Shown here: positions 1 through 8,752 of the stretch, piece after piece | How the letters are laid out: each line of letters begins with the position of its first letter | How positions within the stretch are numbered: the stretch's first letter is position 1 | Assembly: GCF_008935075.1 (NCBI RefSeq) | Contig: NZ_CP044545.1 | Span: 461,501 to 525,500, forward strand | DNA length: 64,000 nt | Reading direction: 5' to 3' | Source of the DNA: Pradoshia sp. D12 | GTDB taxonomy: Bacteria > Bacillota > Bacilli > Bacillales > Pradoshiaceae | Notes under the pieces: model-generated | The model's input: the letters and a program-made list of their open reading frames with translations, nothing else | Told to the model about the DNA's origin: nothing | Database searches by the model: none | Position numbers and translations under genes: made by a program

Positions 1-918
1 CCGCTTGAGGGCATGAATGCCGCCTGGATGGCAGGTGTGATAGCGGAAAGACTGGAGTTATCCTTAGCCTTTTTAGAACAAGAACGCGGGGAACAGAATC
101 CTCTGCCTACGATCTTAAAATTAATGGATCTAAAAGAAGCATATAATGTCCAAACGCCAACTGCAGCATATGTACTAGCTAATATCCTTACGCTAAAGCA
201 AAATCCGGAAGAAGTCATAAACAAGCTGAAAGATATTGGCGAAGAAAGCAGCAGGTATATAGAAGGACGGTTATCAAATATTTATGATTTACTTGGGTAT
301 GGAAGACATGGTTCAAGAAAACCTAACCTTAAGCCCAGTGTATATACTTATCAAGAGTTATTTGATAAAGGCTGTAGAGAATATGGCCATATGTTTATGA
401 AAGAAATAAACGCAAAGATTGCATTGCTCGAACAGGACGCAGGCATGAATATGGCCAAATTAACAGCTGAAATTGCAGATGTAGTGGCAGCGTTTTTCAA
501 ATCAGAGGCCCCTTTTTATATGATCATGCTCGCTCCACCTTATTATCCACACGTTTATTTGGAAGATGATGAAAGGGATCAGAAAGCAAAAGGTATAGTA
601 GAGCACTGCGTTAGGATCGCTAAAGAGAAATTTAATGAAGAAATAAAGATCATGTCTTATTTTCCAGGGCTTTCCGATGTAAGCTATTGCCGTTTACGTG
701 ATCGTGATTTAGTGATGCCGGTGTTAGAAAATGAAATGCCTCTATACGGGAAGGGGTATAATCTTCCGCTTTCTATTATTGGGGAATTGGATATACCAGC
801 CGTAAATATCGGTCCATATGGTAAGGACGCACACAAACGTACAGAAAGGCTGCATATTCCATTTTCCACTGAGGTTGTTCCCAAATTGCTTAAACAAGTG
901 GTCTATGGCTGCCAATAA
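1..918 (+). CDS. rocB: RocB-like M20-family peptidase, C-terminal part (5' truncated by window edge)
   Basis: The frame is open from base 1 (P-L-E-G-M-N-A-A-W-M-A-G), so the first ATG at 13 is internal and the gene starts outside the window. About 305 residues remain of a family usually near 550. The C-terminal stretch with F-P-G-L-S-D-V-S-Y and N-I-G-P-Y-G-K-D-A-H-K-R-T-E-R-L-H is typical of the RocB arginine-utilisation protein, a zinc M20/M28-type amidohydrolase of unsettled reaction linked to arginine/ornithine catabolism. The family assignment rests on recalled motifs. No roc partner genes are visible, as the upstream side is cut off. Confidence 0.8.
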   Translation, partial: PLEGMNAAWMAGVIAERLELSLAFLEQERGEQNPLPTILKLMDLKEAYNVQTPTAAYVLANILTLKQNPEEVINKLKDIGEESSRYIEGRLSNIYDLLGYGRHGSRKPNLKPSVYTYQELFDKGCREYGHMFMKEINAKIALLEQDAGMNMAKLTAEIADVVAAFFKSEAPFYMIMLAPPYYPHVYLEDDERDQKAKGIVEHCVRIAKEKFNEEIKIMSYFPGLSDVSYCRLRDRDLVMPVLENEMPLYGKGYNLPLSIIGELDIPAVNIGPYGKDAHKRTERLHIPFSTEVVPKLLKQVVYGCQ

Positions 919-1009
919 TGATGTTCTTTTTGTACTATATTGCCTCAACTTACCTGCCATAATTCTCGCCTTTCTGTAGAAAATGATAATAAGGGAAGGA
1001 GGTAGGATT

Positions 1010-1168
1010 ATGGCGAGAGGTAAAGGTTTTAATCATAAACGTAAAAGTCATCCTGGGAATTTTCCTCACCATGCTGAAACGGGTGGAAATCAGGAACAAC
1101 ATACAAACCACGAACAATATATTGTGACGAAGGAAGCCTTTAAAAATAGATCAGACGTGCATAAATGA
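1010..1168 (+). CDS. small basic hydrophilic protein, 52 aa
   Basis: An in-frame ATG lies upstream at 983, but the strong AAGGAGGT at about 996-1003 sits correctly for the ATG at 1010, giving 52 residues beginning M-A-R-G-K-G-F-N-H-K-R-K. The protein is rich in His, Lys, Arg, Asn and Gln, with no membrane segment and no cysteine. It resembles in style the small YfhD/SSP-like proteins of spore formers, but I cannot assign a family. A terminator hairpin follows closely, so it is probably a monocistronic unit. Its function is unknown. Confidence 0.6.
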   Translation: MARGKGFNHKRKSHPGNFPHHAETGGNQEQHTNHEQYIVTKEAFKNRSDVHK

Positions 1169-1194
1169 CAGAATTGTTATATAATGGTATCTAT

Positions 1195-1227
1195 AAAGGC
1201 ATCTGTATTTAAGAACAGATGCCTTTT
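1195..1227 (+). terminator. intrinsic terminator
   Basis: Inverted repeat AAAGGCATCTGT / ACAGATGCCTTT with a short loop and terminal T residues, 26 bp after the small basic gene. Confidence 0.85.
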
Positions 1228-1333
1228 ATAGTACAGTTTAGCTTTCAGAGTGGATTTTACTATAACAGTTTTATTTACTGTCAAGGGTTCCTGATATTAG
1301 AATTATTCGAAAATAGAAAGAAAAGATTGATTT

Positions 1334-1397
1334 AACAACGTTGTTTTCGATTTCACCAGATTGTCATAATTTACATGTTCACTTTTTCACATATAAT
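1334..1397 (+). promoter_or_regulatory. pflB upstream region: 12-bp palindrome and sigma-A-like promoter
   Basis: The 270-bp leader of pflB holds a perfect palindrome AACAACGTTGTT at 1334-1345. A candidate promoter follows, with TTTACA at 1370-1375 and TATAAT at 1392-1397 (16-bp spacer). The palindrome lies just upstream of the -35 and could be an operator. I found no convincing Fnr or Rex consensus, so the anaerobic control signal is not identified. Nothing else gene-like is seen between 1228 and 1500. Confidence 0.45.
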
Positions 1398-1500
1398 GTG
1401 TATTATAAGAGTATAGAAAGCTGTTATATAATTTAAAAAAGCTGAACATCTAGAAATTTGAAATAATGTTCCTGAACGTAATATTAGGAGGTAAAATAAA

Positions 1501-3759
1501 ATGGCAATGGTTATGGATAATGTAACTAAAAAAGATGCATGGAGAGGCTTTGCTGGCGGAGATTGGCAGAATGAAGTTAACACACGTGACTTCATTATGA
1601 AAAACATCACTCCATACACAGGAAACGATGAATTCTTAGAAGGCCCAACAGAAGCTACAAAAGAATTATGGAAGCAAGTAATGGAACTTACTAAACAAGA
1701 ACGTGAAGCAGGCGGCGTCCTTGATCTTGATTCTAAAATTGTTTCTACTATTACATCACATGGTCCTGGATATTTAAATAAAGAACTTGAAACAATTGTT
1801 GGTTTCCAAACAGATAAACCATTCAAACGTTCTCTTCAACCATTCGGTGGTATCCGTATGGCGGTAGCTGCAGCTGAATCTTACGGATTCACAGTAGATG
1901 AAGAAGTGCAAAAAATCTTCACTGATTACCGCAAAACACATAACCAAGGTGTATTCGATGCTTATACGGATGAAATGAAGCTTGCTCGTAAGGCTGGTAT
2001 CATCACTGGTCTTCCAGATGCATACGGACGCGGACGCATCATCGGTGACTACCGTCGTGTAGCATTATACGGTGTAGACTTCTTGATCGCTGAACGTAAG
2101 AAAGATTTGAAAAACTACGGATTAAGAACAATGTCCGAAGAAGTTATTCGTCAACGTGAAGAATTAAGCGAGCAAATCCGTGCTTTAGGTGAATTAAAAC
2201 AATTAGCTGAGATTTATGGTTATGATATCTCTAAACCAGCTACAAATGCAAAAGAAGCAGTACAATGGTTATACTTTGCTTACCTTGCTGCAATTAAAGA
2301 ACAAAACGGTGCAGCGATGTCACTAGGACGTACATCTTCCTTCCTTGATATTTATATCGAACGTGACCTTCGTGAAGGCACATTAACTGAACAAGAAGCA
2401 CAAGAGATCATCGATCACTTTGTTATGAAGCTTCGTCTTGTAAAATTTGCTCGTACACCTGATTACAACCAATTGTTCAGTGGAGACCCTACTTGGGTAA
2501 CAGAATCAATCGGTGGTATGGCATTAGACGGAAGAACACTTGTAACGAAAAACTCTTTCCGTTTCTTGCATACATTAACAAACCTTGGACCAGCTCCAGA
2601 ACCAAACTTGACTGTATTATGGTCTACGAAGTTCCCAGAAGGGTTCAAACGTTTCTGTGCAAAAATGTCTATCCAAACAAGTGCGATTCAGTACGAAAAC
2701 GATGACATCATGATCAGAGAATACGGCGATGACTACGGTATTGCTTGCTGTGTATCCGCAATGCGTATCGGTAAACAAATGCAATTCTTCGGAGCACGTG
2801 CAAACCTTGCAAAAGCATTGCTTTATGCAATCAACGGTGGGGTGGATGAAAAACTTAAAATTCAAGTTGGACCGAACTTCAAAGCAATTACTTCTGACGT
2901 GTTAGATTATGATGAAGTTATGGCTAACTTCGATAGCACAATGGAATGGCTTGCAGAGCTATACATCAATACATTGAATGTAATCCACTACATGCACGAC
3001 AAGTATAGCTATGAGCGTATTGAAATGGCATTACATGATGTTGAAATCCTTCGCACAATGGCAGCGGGAATTGCTGGATTGTCTGTAGTAGCCGACGCAT
3101 TAAGTGCGATTAAATATGCACAAGTTAAACCAATCCGTGATGAAAATGGTGTAGCAGTTGACTTTGAAATCATCGGTGATTTCCCTAAATACGGAAACAA
3201 TGATGATCGCGTAGATAGCATGGCTGTTGAGCTTGTTCGTAACTTTATGACTAAATTGAAAAAGCATAAAACATACCGTAGCTCTGTGCACACACAATCC
3301 ATTCTTACAATTACTTCTAACGTAGTATATGGTAAGAAAACTGGTAACACTCCAGATGGACGTCGCGCTGGCGAACCATTCGCACCAGGTGCGAACCCAA
3401 TGCACGGACGTGATACAAAAGGTGCTCTAGCTTCTCTATCTTCTGTATCTAAGCTTCCATACGATTGCTCTTTAGACGGTATTTCTAACACATTCTCTAT
3501 GGTGCCAAAAGCACTTGGACGTGAAGAAGAGCAACGTGAAGCGAACCTTGCTGCAATCTTGGATGGTTATGCTTCCAAGGAAGGTCACCACTTGAATATC
3601 AACGTATTCAATCGTGACACATTGCTAGCTGCTATGGAACATCCAGAAGAGTATCCACAATTAACAATCCGTGTATCTGGATACGCTGTTAACTTCATCA
3701 AGTTGACTCGTGAGCAACAAATTGACGTTATCAATCGTACGTTCCACGAAACTATGTAA
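1501..3759 (+). CDS. pflB: formate C-acetyltransferase (pyruvate formate-lyase)
   Basis: This 752-residue glycyl radical enzyme converts pyruvate and CoA to acetyl-CoA and formate in the anaerobic cytoplasm. The adjacent catalytic cysteines are Cys416-Cys417 in G-I-A-C-C-V-S-A-M. The glycyl radical loop R-V-S-G-Y-A-V lies near the C-terminus with the radical at about Gly727. Length and both motifs are complete, so it should be active. The ribosome site TAGGAGG sits just before the ATG. The third positions are rich in favoured codons, suggesting high expression. The activating enzyme gene pflA follows 99 bp downstream, separated by a hairpin. B. subtilis 168 lacks this system, so the host is fermentatively more versatile. 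Confidence 0.98.
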   Translation: MAMVMDNVTKKDAWRGFAGGDWQNEVNTRDFIMKNITPYTGNDEFLEGPTEATKELWKQVMELTKQEREAGGVLDLDSKIVSTITSHGPGYLNKELETIVGFQTDKPFKRSLQPFGGIRMAVAAAESYGFTVDEEVQKIFTDYRKTHNQGVFDAYTDEMKLARKAGIITGLPDAYGRGRIIGDYRRVALYGVDFLIAERKKDLKNYGLRTMSEEVIRQREELSEQIRALGELKQLAEIYGYDISKPATNAKEAVQWLYFAYLAAIKEQNGAAMSLGRTSSFLDIYIERDLREGTLTEQEAQEIIDHFVMKLRLVKFARTPDYNQLFSGDPTWVTESIGGMALDGRTLVTKNSFRFLHTLTNLGPAPEPNLTVLWSTKFPEGFKRFCAKMSIQTSAIQYENDDIMIREYGDDYGIACCVSAMRIGKQMQFFGARANLAKALLYAINGGVDEKLKIQVGPNFKAITSDVLDYDEVMANFDSTMEWLAELYINTLNVIHYMHDKYSYERIEMALHDVEILRTMAAGIAGLSVVADALSAIKYAQVKPIRDENGVAVDFEIIGDFPKYGNNDDRVDSMAVELVRNFMTKLKKHKTYRSSVHTQSILTITSNVVYGKKTGNTPDGRRAGEPFAPGANPMHGRDTKGALASLSSVSKLPYDCSLDGISNTFSMVPKALGREEEQREANLAAILDGYASKEGHHLNINVFNRDTLLAAMEHPEEYPQLTIRVSGYAVNFIKLTREQQIDVINRTFHETM

Positions 3760-3783
3760 TATAGAAGTACTTGTTACTAGGAG

Positions 3784-3807
3784 GTCTCCCTGTATTAGCA
3801 GGGAGAC
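3784..3807 (+). terminator. hairpin between pflB and pflA (partial terminator or processing site)
   Basis: Perfect 9-bp stem GTCTCCCTG / CAGGGAGAC with a six-base loop, followed by a short T-containing run (taactttt) rather than a clean U tract. It lies 25 bp after pflB. It may attenuate readthrough so that PflA is made in smaller amount than PflB, or it may stabilise the pflB mRNA 3' end. Confidence 0.6.
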
Positions 3808-3858
3808 TAACTTTTAACTTCCAATTGGATATTTTTAGAAAAGAAAGGATGGGATCTC

Positions 3859-4608
3859 ATGACAACATATGGAAATATACATTCCGTTGAAACATGCGGC
3901 ACAGTAGATGGCCCGGGGATCCGCTACATTGTCTTTACGCAAGGTTGTTTGTTGCGCTGCCAATATTGCCATAATGCCGATACGTGGTCAATTGGAACAG
4001 GCAAGCAAATGAGTCCTGAAGAAATCGTTAAAGATATTGAATTATATAAACCATTCATGGATGCATCAGGCGGGGGAGTTACCGTCAGCGGCGGAGAACC
4101 GCTATTGCAAATTCCTTTTATTATAGAACTGTTTAAATTATGTAAGGAAAGAGGAATTCACACGACCATTGATTCCTCAGCTGGCTGTTTTTCGAGATCA
4201 CCAGAATTTTTAGAGCAATTCGATGAACTGCTTGAATATACAGACTTAATCCTACTGGATATTAAACATATAGATAGTAAACGCCATATTAAGCTAACTG
4301 GTAAACCGAATGAACATATTTTGGATTGTGCCCGTTATCTTTCTGACAAAGGACAACCGGTTTGGATTAGACACGTACTAGTTCCAACGGTTAATGACCA
4401 GGATGAATACTTGGAAAGAATGGGTCAATTCTTAGGTACACTTAATAATATTGAAAAGGTAGAAATCTTACCATATCATCAATTAGGTGTTTATAAATGG
4501 GAAACACTTGGCTACAAATATCCACTGGCGGGAATCCAATCTCCTAGTGATGAACAAGTAGAGCATGCCTACAAAATGCTAACCAAGTATATGAAAAAGC
4601 CAGCTTGA
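3859..4608 (+). CDS. pflA: pyruvate formate-lyase-activating enzyme
   Basis: Radical SAM enzyme of 249 residues that installs the glycyl radical on PflB using S-adenosylmethionine and a reduced [4Fe-4S] cluster. The cluster motif C-x3-C-x2-C is seen at Cys30, Cys34 and Cys37 ([11 protein letters not shown]). The glycine-rich SAM-binding segment V-T-V-S-G-G-E-P-L follows near residue 80. The start at 3859 has AAAGGATGGGA upstream. Its position directly after pflB confirms the substrate. A strong terminator ends the unit at about 4717. Confidence 0.97.
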   Translation: MTTYGNIHSVETCGTVDGPGIRYIVFTQGCLLRCQYCHNADTWSIGTGKQMSPEEIVKDIELYKPFMDASGGGVTVSGGEPLLQIPFIIELFKLCKERGIHTTIDSSAGCFSRSPEFLEQFDELLEYTDLILLDIKHIDSKRHIKLTGKPNEHILDCARYLSDKGQPVWIRHVLVPTVNDQDEYLERMGQFLGTLNNIEKVEILPYHQLGVYKWETLGYKYPLAGIQSPSDEQVEHAYKMLTKYMKKPA

Positions 4609-4666
4609 AAAGTAGAGCGAAGACTAAATTAAATAATTAAAGGCACAAACAATAGGTGTTGCGCTT

Positions 4667-4717
4667 AAAAAATAGTAGGATAAACCACATGAAGGTTTAT
4701 ATCCTACTATTTTTTTG
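4667..4717 (+). terminator. strong intrinsic terminator of the pfl unit
   Basis: Long stem AATAGTAGGATAAACC paired with GGTTTAT-AT-CCTACTATT (2-base bulge), flanked by A and T tracts. The symmetric A/T flanks would let it act in both directions. Confidence 0.9.
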
Positions 4718-4759
4718 TTATAAATGAAAGATAAAGTAAATTTCAAAGGAGGGGTACAA

Positions 4760-5005
4760 TTGCTAATCAATTGGAAAGCAGAAGATAAAAGATGGATAAT
4801 TGGTCAAATTCAACAATATTTTCAAAAAGAGCGTGATGAAGAGATTGGAGAACTGGCTGCTGAGAATATTTTGGAGTTTTTCACAGAAACGTTAGGACCT
4901 CATTTTTACAATGCTGGAGTGAAGGATGCAGGGAAACATGCTGAAGCATATGCTGCACGCTTGGAAGAAGACTTATACGCATTAATGCGACCAATAAAAA
5001 AATAG
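4760..5005 (+). CDS. DUF2164 family protein
   Basis: I place the start at TTG 4760 because AAAGGAGGGG at 4745-4754 is spaced correctly for it; an in-frame ATG at 4724 would put this Shine-Dalgarno inside the gene. The product is 81 residues, the usual size for DUF2164. It opens with an I-N-W-K-A-E-D-K-R segment and has a central E-E-I-G-E-L-A-A-E-N-I-L-E-F-F-T-E-T-L-G-P-H-F-Y-N-A-G region. The predicted fold is helical and soluble. The function of the family is unknown. It stands alone after the pfl terminator. Confidence 0.75.
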   Translation: MLINWKAEDKRWIIGQIQQYFQKERDEEIGELAAENILEFFTETLGPHFYNAGVKDAGKHAEAYAARLEEDLYALMRPIKK

Positions 5006-5192
5006 ATGCTTTAAAAACCTTCCTGAAAAGAAAAGGAGAGATCAGAGTCTATAGTGAAATACCATCAAGTAAGATGCTGACTGGTTAAGACAGTATGCAA
5101 GCTATACTCGATGAAAAGGTCTACACTTTTTACAAGTGGGTAAAAAAAAGGCAAAATAAAAAGGTGAAGGATGTCCGCCTGGAAAATAGAGT

Positions 5193-5651
5193 TTATATTC
5201 TTTTAGCACCTACATAACGCTTCTTCCAATATGAAGAGCTTAATGAATCTATTTTTACACCTTTAGATACAGAGTGAATGACTTTGTTGCTGCCAATATA
5301 GATTGCTACATGGGAAACTCCTTTTCCAGAAGTATTAAAGAAAACTAAATCACCTTTTTTTAACTTAGATTTAGCGATCTTTTTCCCCTGTTTATACATA
5401 CTGGTTGAGGTCCTTGGAAGTTTCTTTCCTGCCGCTTTTTTGTAGGTATACCCCACAAAACCAGAACAGTCAAATCCTTTAGGTGTTGTTCCGCCGTATC
5501 GATAAGGCGTTCCTACATATTTTTTCCCGGTTGAAACAACTTTGTTAGCTTTACTTGTCGAAATAGCGGCTGAGGCTTTAGATTCAAATGGTCCAAATGG
5601 CACAAGCGTGGATGACAGAAAAATAGCAAGAGCAATAATTATTTTTTTCAT
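5193..5651 (-). CDS. secreted NlpC/P60 family peptidoglycan hydrolase
   Basis: A 152-residue protein with a signal peptide (M-K-K-I-I-I-A-L-A-I-F-L, probable cleavage near A-S-A at 27-29) and a single NlpC/P60 domain. The catalytic Cys62 lies in F-D-C-S-G-F-V, His114 in V-S-H-V-A-I-Y-I-G and a third polar residue His126 in I-H-S-V. Such enzymes cleave D-gamma-Glu-diaminopimelate bonds in wall peptides. There is no LysM or SH3 wall-binding domain, so targeting must come from the basic surface (many Lys). A TGTCGAA box lies about 145 bp upstream. The gene is monocistronic. Confidence 0.92.
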   Translation of the reverse strand: MKKIIIALAIFLSSTLVPFGPFESKASAAISTSKANKVVSTGKKYVGTPYRYGGTTPKGFDCSGFVGYTYKKAAGKKLPRTSTSMYKQGKKIAKSKLKKGDLVFFNTSGKGVSHVAIYIGSNKVIHSVSKGVKIDSLSSSYWKKRYVGAKRI

Positions 5652-5795
5652 AGTGACCCCCGAAATGTTTTTTTGGCAGCATTGTTAAATCTTACCGCCT
5701 TTTTCTCTACTTTTTTACTATAACTAAAATACTAGTTTCTATGGTTACAGCATTATTGAATTTAATTTACAAAAATATTACAGAAATTTGGTTAC

Positions 5796-5802
5796 TTCGA
5801 CA
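5796..5802 (-). promoter_or_regulatory. Spo0A-box-like heptamer upstream of NlpC/P60 gene
   Basis: Reads TGTCGAA on the minus strand, a perfect match to the 0A-box consensus TGNCGAA, about 145 bp upstream of the wall hydrolase start. A single heptamer can occur by chance. The rest of 5652-6078 is AT-rich and shows no gene. Confidence 0.3.
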
Positions 5803-5930
5803 TATTTGTTAAAAAACCCCATATTATATTCATGGAAGATTAAATGATAGAGGGGATAAAGTTAAGTCATTCTCCTCAGAATTGCTATTGCAAGGTATCT
5901 GTAATTGTTGATTCAACTCTTAATCGATTA

Positions 5931-5960
5931 AAAAAAGTGATGTTTTCATCACTTTTTTTT
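5931..5960 (+). terminator. orphan intrinsic terminator upstream of motA
   Basis: AAAAAAGTGATG / CATCACTTTTTT around a TTTT loop, with a run of eight T. No gene precedes it on the plus strand, and no convincing promoter or ORF is seen between 5652 and 5930. It may end a short untranslated RNA, or stop antisense transcription coming from either side because it is A/T symmetric. Confidence 0.7.
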
Positions 5961-6078
5961 ATGTCTTTTTACCTAAAATTGATTCTCATATCTTTTTAAA
6001 AGCTTATTAGTGTTAAGGAATTTATTGAAATGTCGATACTAGAAGAGATAAAAGAATAGTAGAAAACGGGTGAATTAT

Positions 6079-6894
6079 ATGGACAAGTCTTCAATCATAG
6101 GGATTATGTTGGCCATCGTTTCAGTAGGTGTTGGAATGGTGCTAAAAGGTGTTGATATCGCAGTTCTCGTCAATCCAGCTGCTATATTAATCATTTTCTT
6201 AGGAACGGCTGCTGCTATATTAGTTGCTTTTCCAGTTAATGAATTGATTAAGCTTCCTAAGCTATTTGGCATCCTTTTTTCAGAAAAAGCAATGGTCTCA
6301 ACGGAAGAATTAATTCATACATTTTGTGATTGGGCACAAACAGCTCGTAAAGAAGGTTTGCTGGCACTAGAAAAAATTTCAGAATCAGTTGAAGATCCGT
6401 TTTTAAGGAACGGCTTGAATTTGGCGGTTGAAGGACAAAGTGCAGATTATATTCGCGACATCCTATCAGAAGAAATAGATGCCATGGAGGAAAGGCATGC
6501 TGTTGGGGCTCAGATATTCACACAGGCTGGCACCTATGCTCCGACCCTCGGGGTACTAGGTGCAGTAGTAGGGTTAATTGCAGCCCTGGGTAATATGAGT
6601 GATACAGAGGTACTGGGCCATGCCATAAGTGCAGCATTTGTTGCTACATTGATGGGAATCTTTACGGGATATTTACTGTGGCACCCGTTTGCGAATAAAT
6701 TAAAGAGAAAATCTAAACAGGAAGTACGTATTAAAGAGATGATGGTAGAAGGCATTCTATCTATATTAGAAGGTGAAGCACCAAGGACTATAGAGCAAAA
6801 ACTATCTTCTTATTTACCTGCTGTGGAAAGGAAGAAGTGGTTGGAAGGTGAGATGAGAAACAATGTCCAGGCGAAAAAAGAAATCTCAGCATGA
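6079..6894 (+). CDS. motA: flagellar motor stator protein MotA (H+-type)
   Basis: I prefer ATG 6079 (M-D-K-S-S-I-I-G) over the in-frame GTG at 6070 because family members begin M-D-K-x-S. This gives 271 residues, the usual size. The sequence follows B. subtilis MotA closely, with four membrane segments: two near the N-terminus, and two around T-Y-A-P-T-L-G-V-L-G-A-V-V-G-L-I-A-A-L and H-A-I-S-A-A-F-V-A-T-L-M-G-I-F-T-G-Y. The cytoplasmic loop with R-K-E-G-L-L-A-L is the rotor-contact region. It forms the stator with MotB, whose gene overlaps by 32 bp, so translation is probably coupled. Confidence 0.96.
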   Translation: MDKSSIIGIMLAIVSVGVGMVLKGVDIAVLVNPAAILIIFLGTAAAILVAFPVNELIKLPKLFGILFSEKAMVSTEELIHTFCDWAQTARKEGLLALEKISESVEDPFLRNGLNLAVEGQSADYIRDILSEEIDAMEERHAVGAQIFTQAGTYAPTLGVLGAVVGLIAALGNMSDTEVLGHAISAAFVATLMGIFTGYLLWHPFANKLKRKSKQEVRIKEMMVEGILSILEGEAPRTIEQKLSSYLPAVERKKWLEGEMRNNVQAKKEISA

Positions 6895-7630
6895 GGAGCA
6901 TATGTCCGAGTCCTGGCTGCTCCCATATAGTGACTTATTAACCCTATTATTAGCGTTATTTATTGTCTTATTTGCTATGAGTTCTGTAGATGCCCAAAAG
7001 TTCTCTGAACTATCACGAGCCTTTAATAAAGCATTAGATGGAGGAACAGGTGTTTTTGAGCATCCGAGCCCAATGCCTGAAGGGATGATGACAGAAACAG
7101 ACCCAGAGAAATTTGATGGGAAAGAGGAAGAAGGAACAGAGGAAGCCAGTCCTGAATTGGAAGAATTAAAGGTAGTCCAGGAAAAAATAGATACTTATAT
7201 TAATGACAGTCATTTAAAAACCAATTTAGAGACATCTCTGACAGAGGAAGGGTTGCTGTTAACCATTCGTGATAATGTATTGTTTGACTCGGGGATCGCA
7301 ATGGTCAGAGAGAGAGATGAAATAATTGCTAAGGAAATATCTGAACTGCTTGTAATGGAACCACCCAGAAATATTATCATTAGCGGACATACGGATAATG
7401 TTCCGATTCGTAATGCAGAATTTGAGTCAAATTGGGAATTAAGCGTTATGAGAGCTGTTAACTTTATGAAGCTTCTTCAAGATAATAAAAAATTAAAACC
7501 GGAATGGTTTAGTGCAAAAGGCTTTGGAGAATTTAAACCAGTATCGCCTAATACCACTGACAGTGGGCGGGAGAAAAATAGACGCGTAGAAATCCTCATC
7601 ATGCCCCGTAAAACATTAATTGGTGAGTAG
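6863..7630 (+). CDS. motB: flagellar motor stator protein MotB
   Basis: A 255-residue protein with one N-terminal membrane helix holding the proton-accepting Asp24 (P-Y-S-D-L-L-T-L-L-L-A-L-F). An acidic linker (about 80-105) follows, then a C-terminal OmpA/MotB peptidoglycan-binding domain with I-S-G-H-T-D-N-V-P and N-W-E-L-S-V-M-R-A. Asp24 and the overall order match B. subtilis MotB. It anchors the MotA ring to the wall. It overlaps motA by 32 bp and ends at a clear terminator, so the two form a dicistronic unit. The N-terminus is rich in Lys/Arg, as expected for the cytoplasmic tail. Confidence 0.96.
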   Translation: MSRRKKKSQHEEHMSESWLLPYSDLLTLLLALFIVLFAMSSVDAQKFSELSRAFNKALDGGTGVFEHPSPMPEGMMTETDPEKFDGKEEEGTEEASPELEELKVVQEKIDTYINDSHLKTNLETSLTEEGLLLTIRDNVLFDSGIAMVRERDEIIAKEISELLVMEPPRNIIISGHTDNVPIRNAEFESNWELSVMRAVNFMKLLQDNKKLKPEWFSAKGFGEFKPVSPNTTDSGREKNRRVEILIMPRKTLIGE

Positions 7631-7775
7631 TGGATTATCCGTTAAGTTGGTTAATGAATTTAGAAGGGGTATCTGAATTTAGATAGGATGAGGCTTAGTT
7701 CAAAAATTTTGGAGACATTGGAAAATAGTGAAGTCTATTAGGGAAATGTGGAAATCTTTAAACGAGTGACTTGGG

Positions 7776-7803
7776 CAGTGTGAATATCATTCACACTGTT
7801 TTT
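7776..7803 (+). terminator. intrinsic terminator of motAB
   Basis: CAGTGTGAA / TTCACACTG stem with a five-base loop followed by TTTTT, about 145 bp after motB. The stretch between shows no ORF. Confidence 0.85.
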
Positions 7804-7900
7804 ATATTCCTTGATTACATAAAAGAGAATGTTTATGAAAATTTTGCCGAGGGAAAGATGAAACTGTAACTATTATTTTTCAAAAAAGGAGATTGATAGT

Positions 7901-8419
7901 ATGAGAAAAAGAATTGCATGTGTCATAACGGATATGTTTGAAGATGTAGAATATACAGACCCTGCTAAGGCTTATAAGGAAGCTGGTCATGAAATAGTAA
8001 CCATCGGCTTTGAAAGTGGACAAAATGTTGAAGGTAAGCAAGGAAAAGAAACGGTGGAAATTCAAAAGGGCATTGATGAGGTAAAAGCGAATGAGTTTGA
8101 TGCTTTATTTATTCCGGGTGGATTCTCTCCTGACATTTTAAGAGGAGACGATCGTTTTGTTTCTTTCGCCAAGGAATTCATGGATGCAAAGAAACCAGTA
8201 TTCGCAATTTGCCATGGTCCGCAATTGTTGATTACTGCAAAAGCGCTGGAAGGAAGAGATTCAACAGGTTACAAATCAATTAAAGTTGATCTCGAGAATG
8301 CAGGTGCCACTTATCATGATGAAGAGGTATTTGTATGTGGAGAACAATTAGTAACAAGCAGGCAGCCTGATGATATCCCAGCTTTCAACAGGGAATCCCT
8401 TGCATTGCTGTCCAAATAA
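7901..8419 (+). CDS. yfkM: DJ-1/PfpI family protein, YfkM type (general stress protein 18-like)
   Basis: 172 residues, the same length as B. subtilis YfkM. The nucleophile elbow A-I-C-H-G-P-Q-L-L places Cys104 and His105, and an acidic partner is present near the N-terminus (F-E-D-V-E-Y). I-P-G-G-F precedes at 71-75. Proteins of this group act as deglycase/chaperone or protease-like stress proteins; the exact activity is debated. A strong AAAGGAG lies upstream. Monocistronic, closed by a strong hairpin. It starts a block that parallels the B. subtilis yfk region. Confidence 0.9.
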   Translation: MRKRIACVITDMFEDVEYTDPAKAYKEAGHEIVTIGFESGQNVEGKQGKETVEIQKGIDEVKANEFDALFIPGGFSPDILRGDDRFVSFAKEFMDAKKPVFAICHGPQLLITAKALEGRDSTGYKSIKVDLENAGATYHDEEVFVCGEQLVTSRQPDDIPAFNRESLALLSK

Positions 8420-8425
8420 AATGAA

Positions 8426-8456
8426 GCTCCTCTGTTCATTGAACAGAGGAGCTTTT
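8426..8456 (+). terminator. intrinsic terminator after yfkM
   Basis: Perfect 12-bp stem GCTCCTCTGTTC / GAACAGAGGAGC with a three-base loop and TTTT. It lies between convergent genes and may also stop the DUF1128 transcript. Confidence 0.92.
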
Positions 8457-8465
8457 ATTGCCTAT

Positions 8466-8690
8466 TTACTTTCTCAATTTGCCAATCTCTTCGACAATTG
8501 CTTGCATTTCACTAGGGCTGAAGCGGTCCTTGGACATGACCATTTCATATATCTCCAGTAAATCCTCATAGGAGCTATCATTAAAGCTGTCTGCACGCAT
8601 AGCTGAACTGTTGATCATTTGTAATTTTTCTTGGATGCCATTAATCATAATTTTAATATTCTCAGTGGATTTAACCGATAAATCTGCCAC
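8466..8690 (-). CDS. yfkK: DUF1128 family protein (YfkK-like)
   Basis: The C-terminal core [22 protein letters not shown] matches the DUF1128 family (about 73 residues, highly conserved in Bacillaceae, unknown function). I choose GTG 8690, which GGAAGGG precedes by 9 bases, giving 74 residues starting at [10 protein letters not shown]. The frame is open further upstream to ATG 8756, but that would overlap the symporter gene. The protein is small, helical and soluble. It lies 62 bp behind the AGCS symporter gene and may be cotranscribed with it. Confidence 0.82.
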   Translation of the reverse strand: MADLSVKSTENIKIMINGIQEKLQMINSSAMRADSFNDSSYEDLLEIYEMVMSKDRFSPSEMQAIVEEIGKLRK

Positions 8691-8752
8691 TTCATTCATC
8701 CCTTCCGCACTAGATAGAAATATCATTCCATGGAATTCGCTATCTGTCAAAT

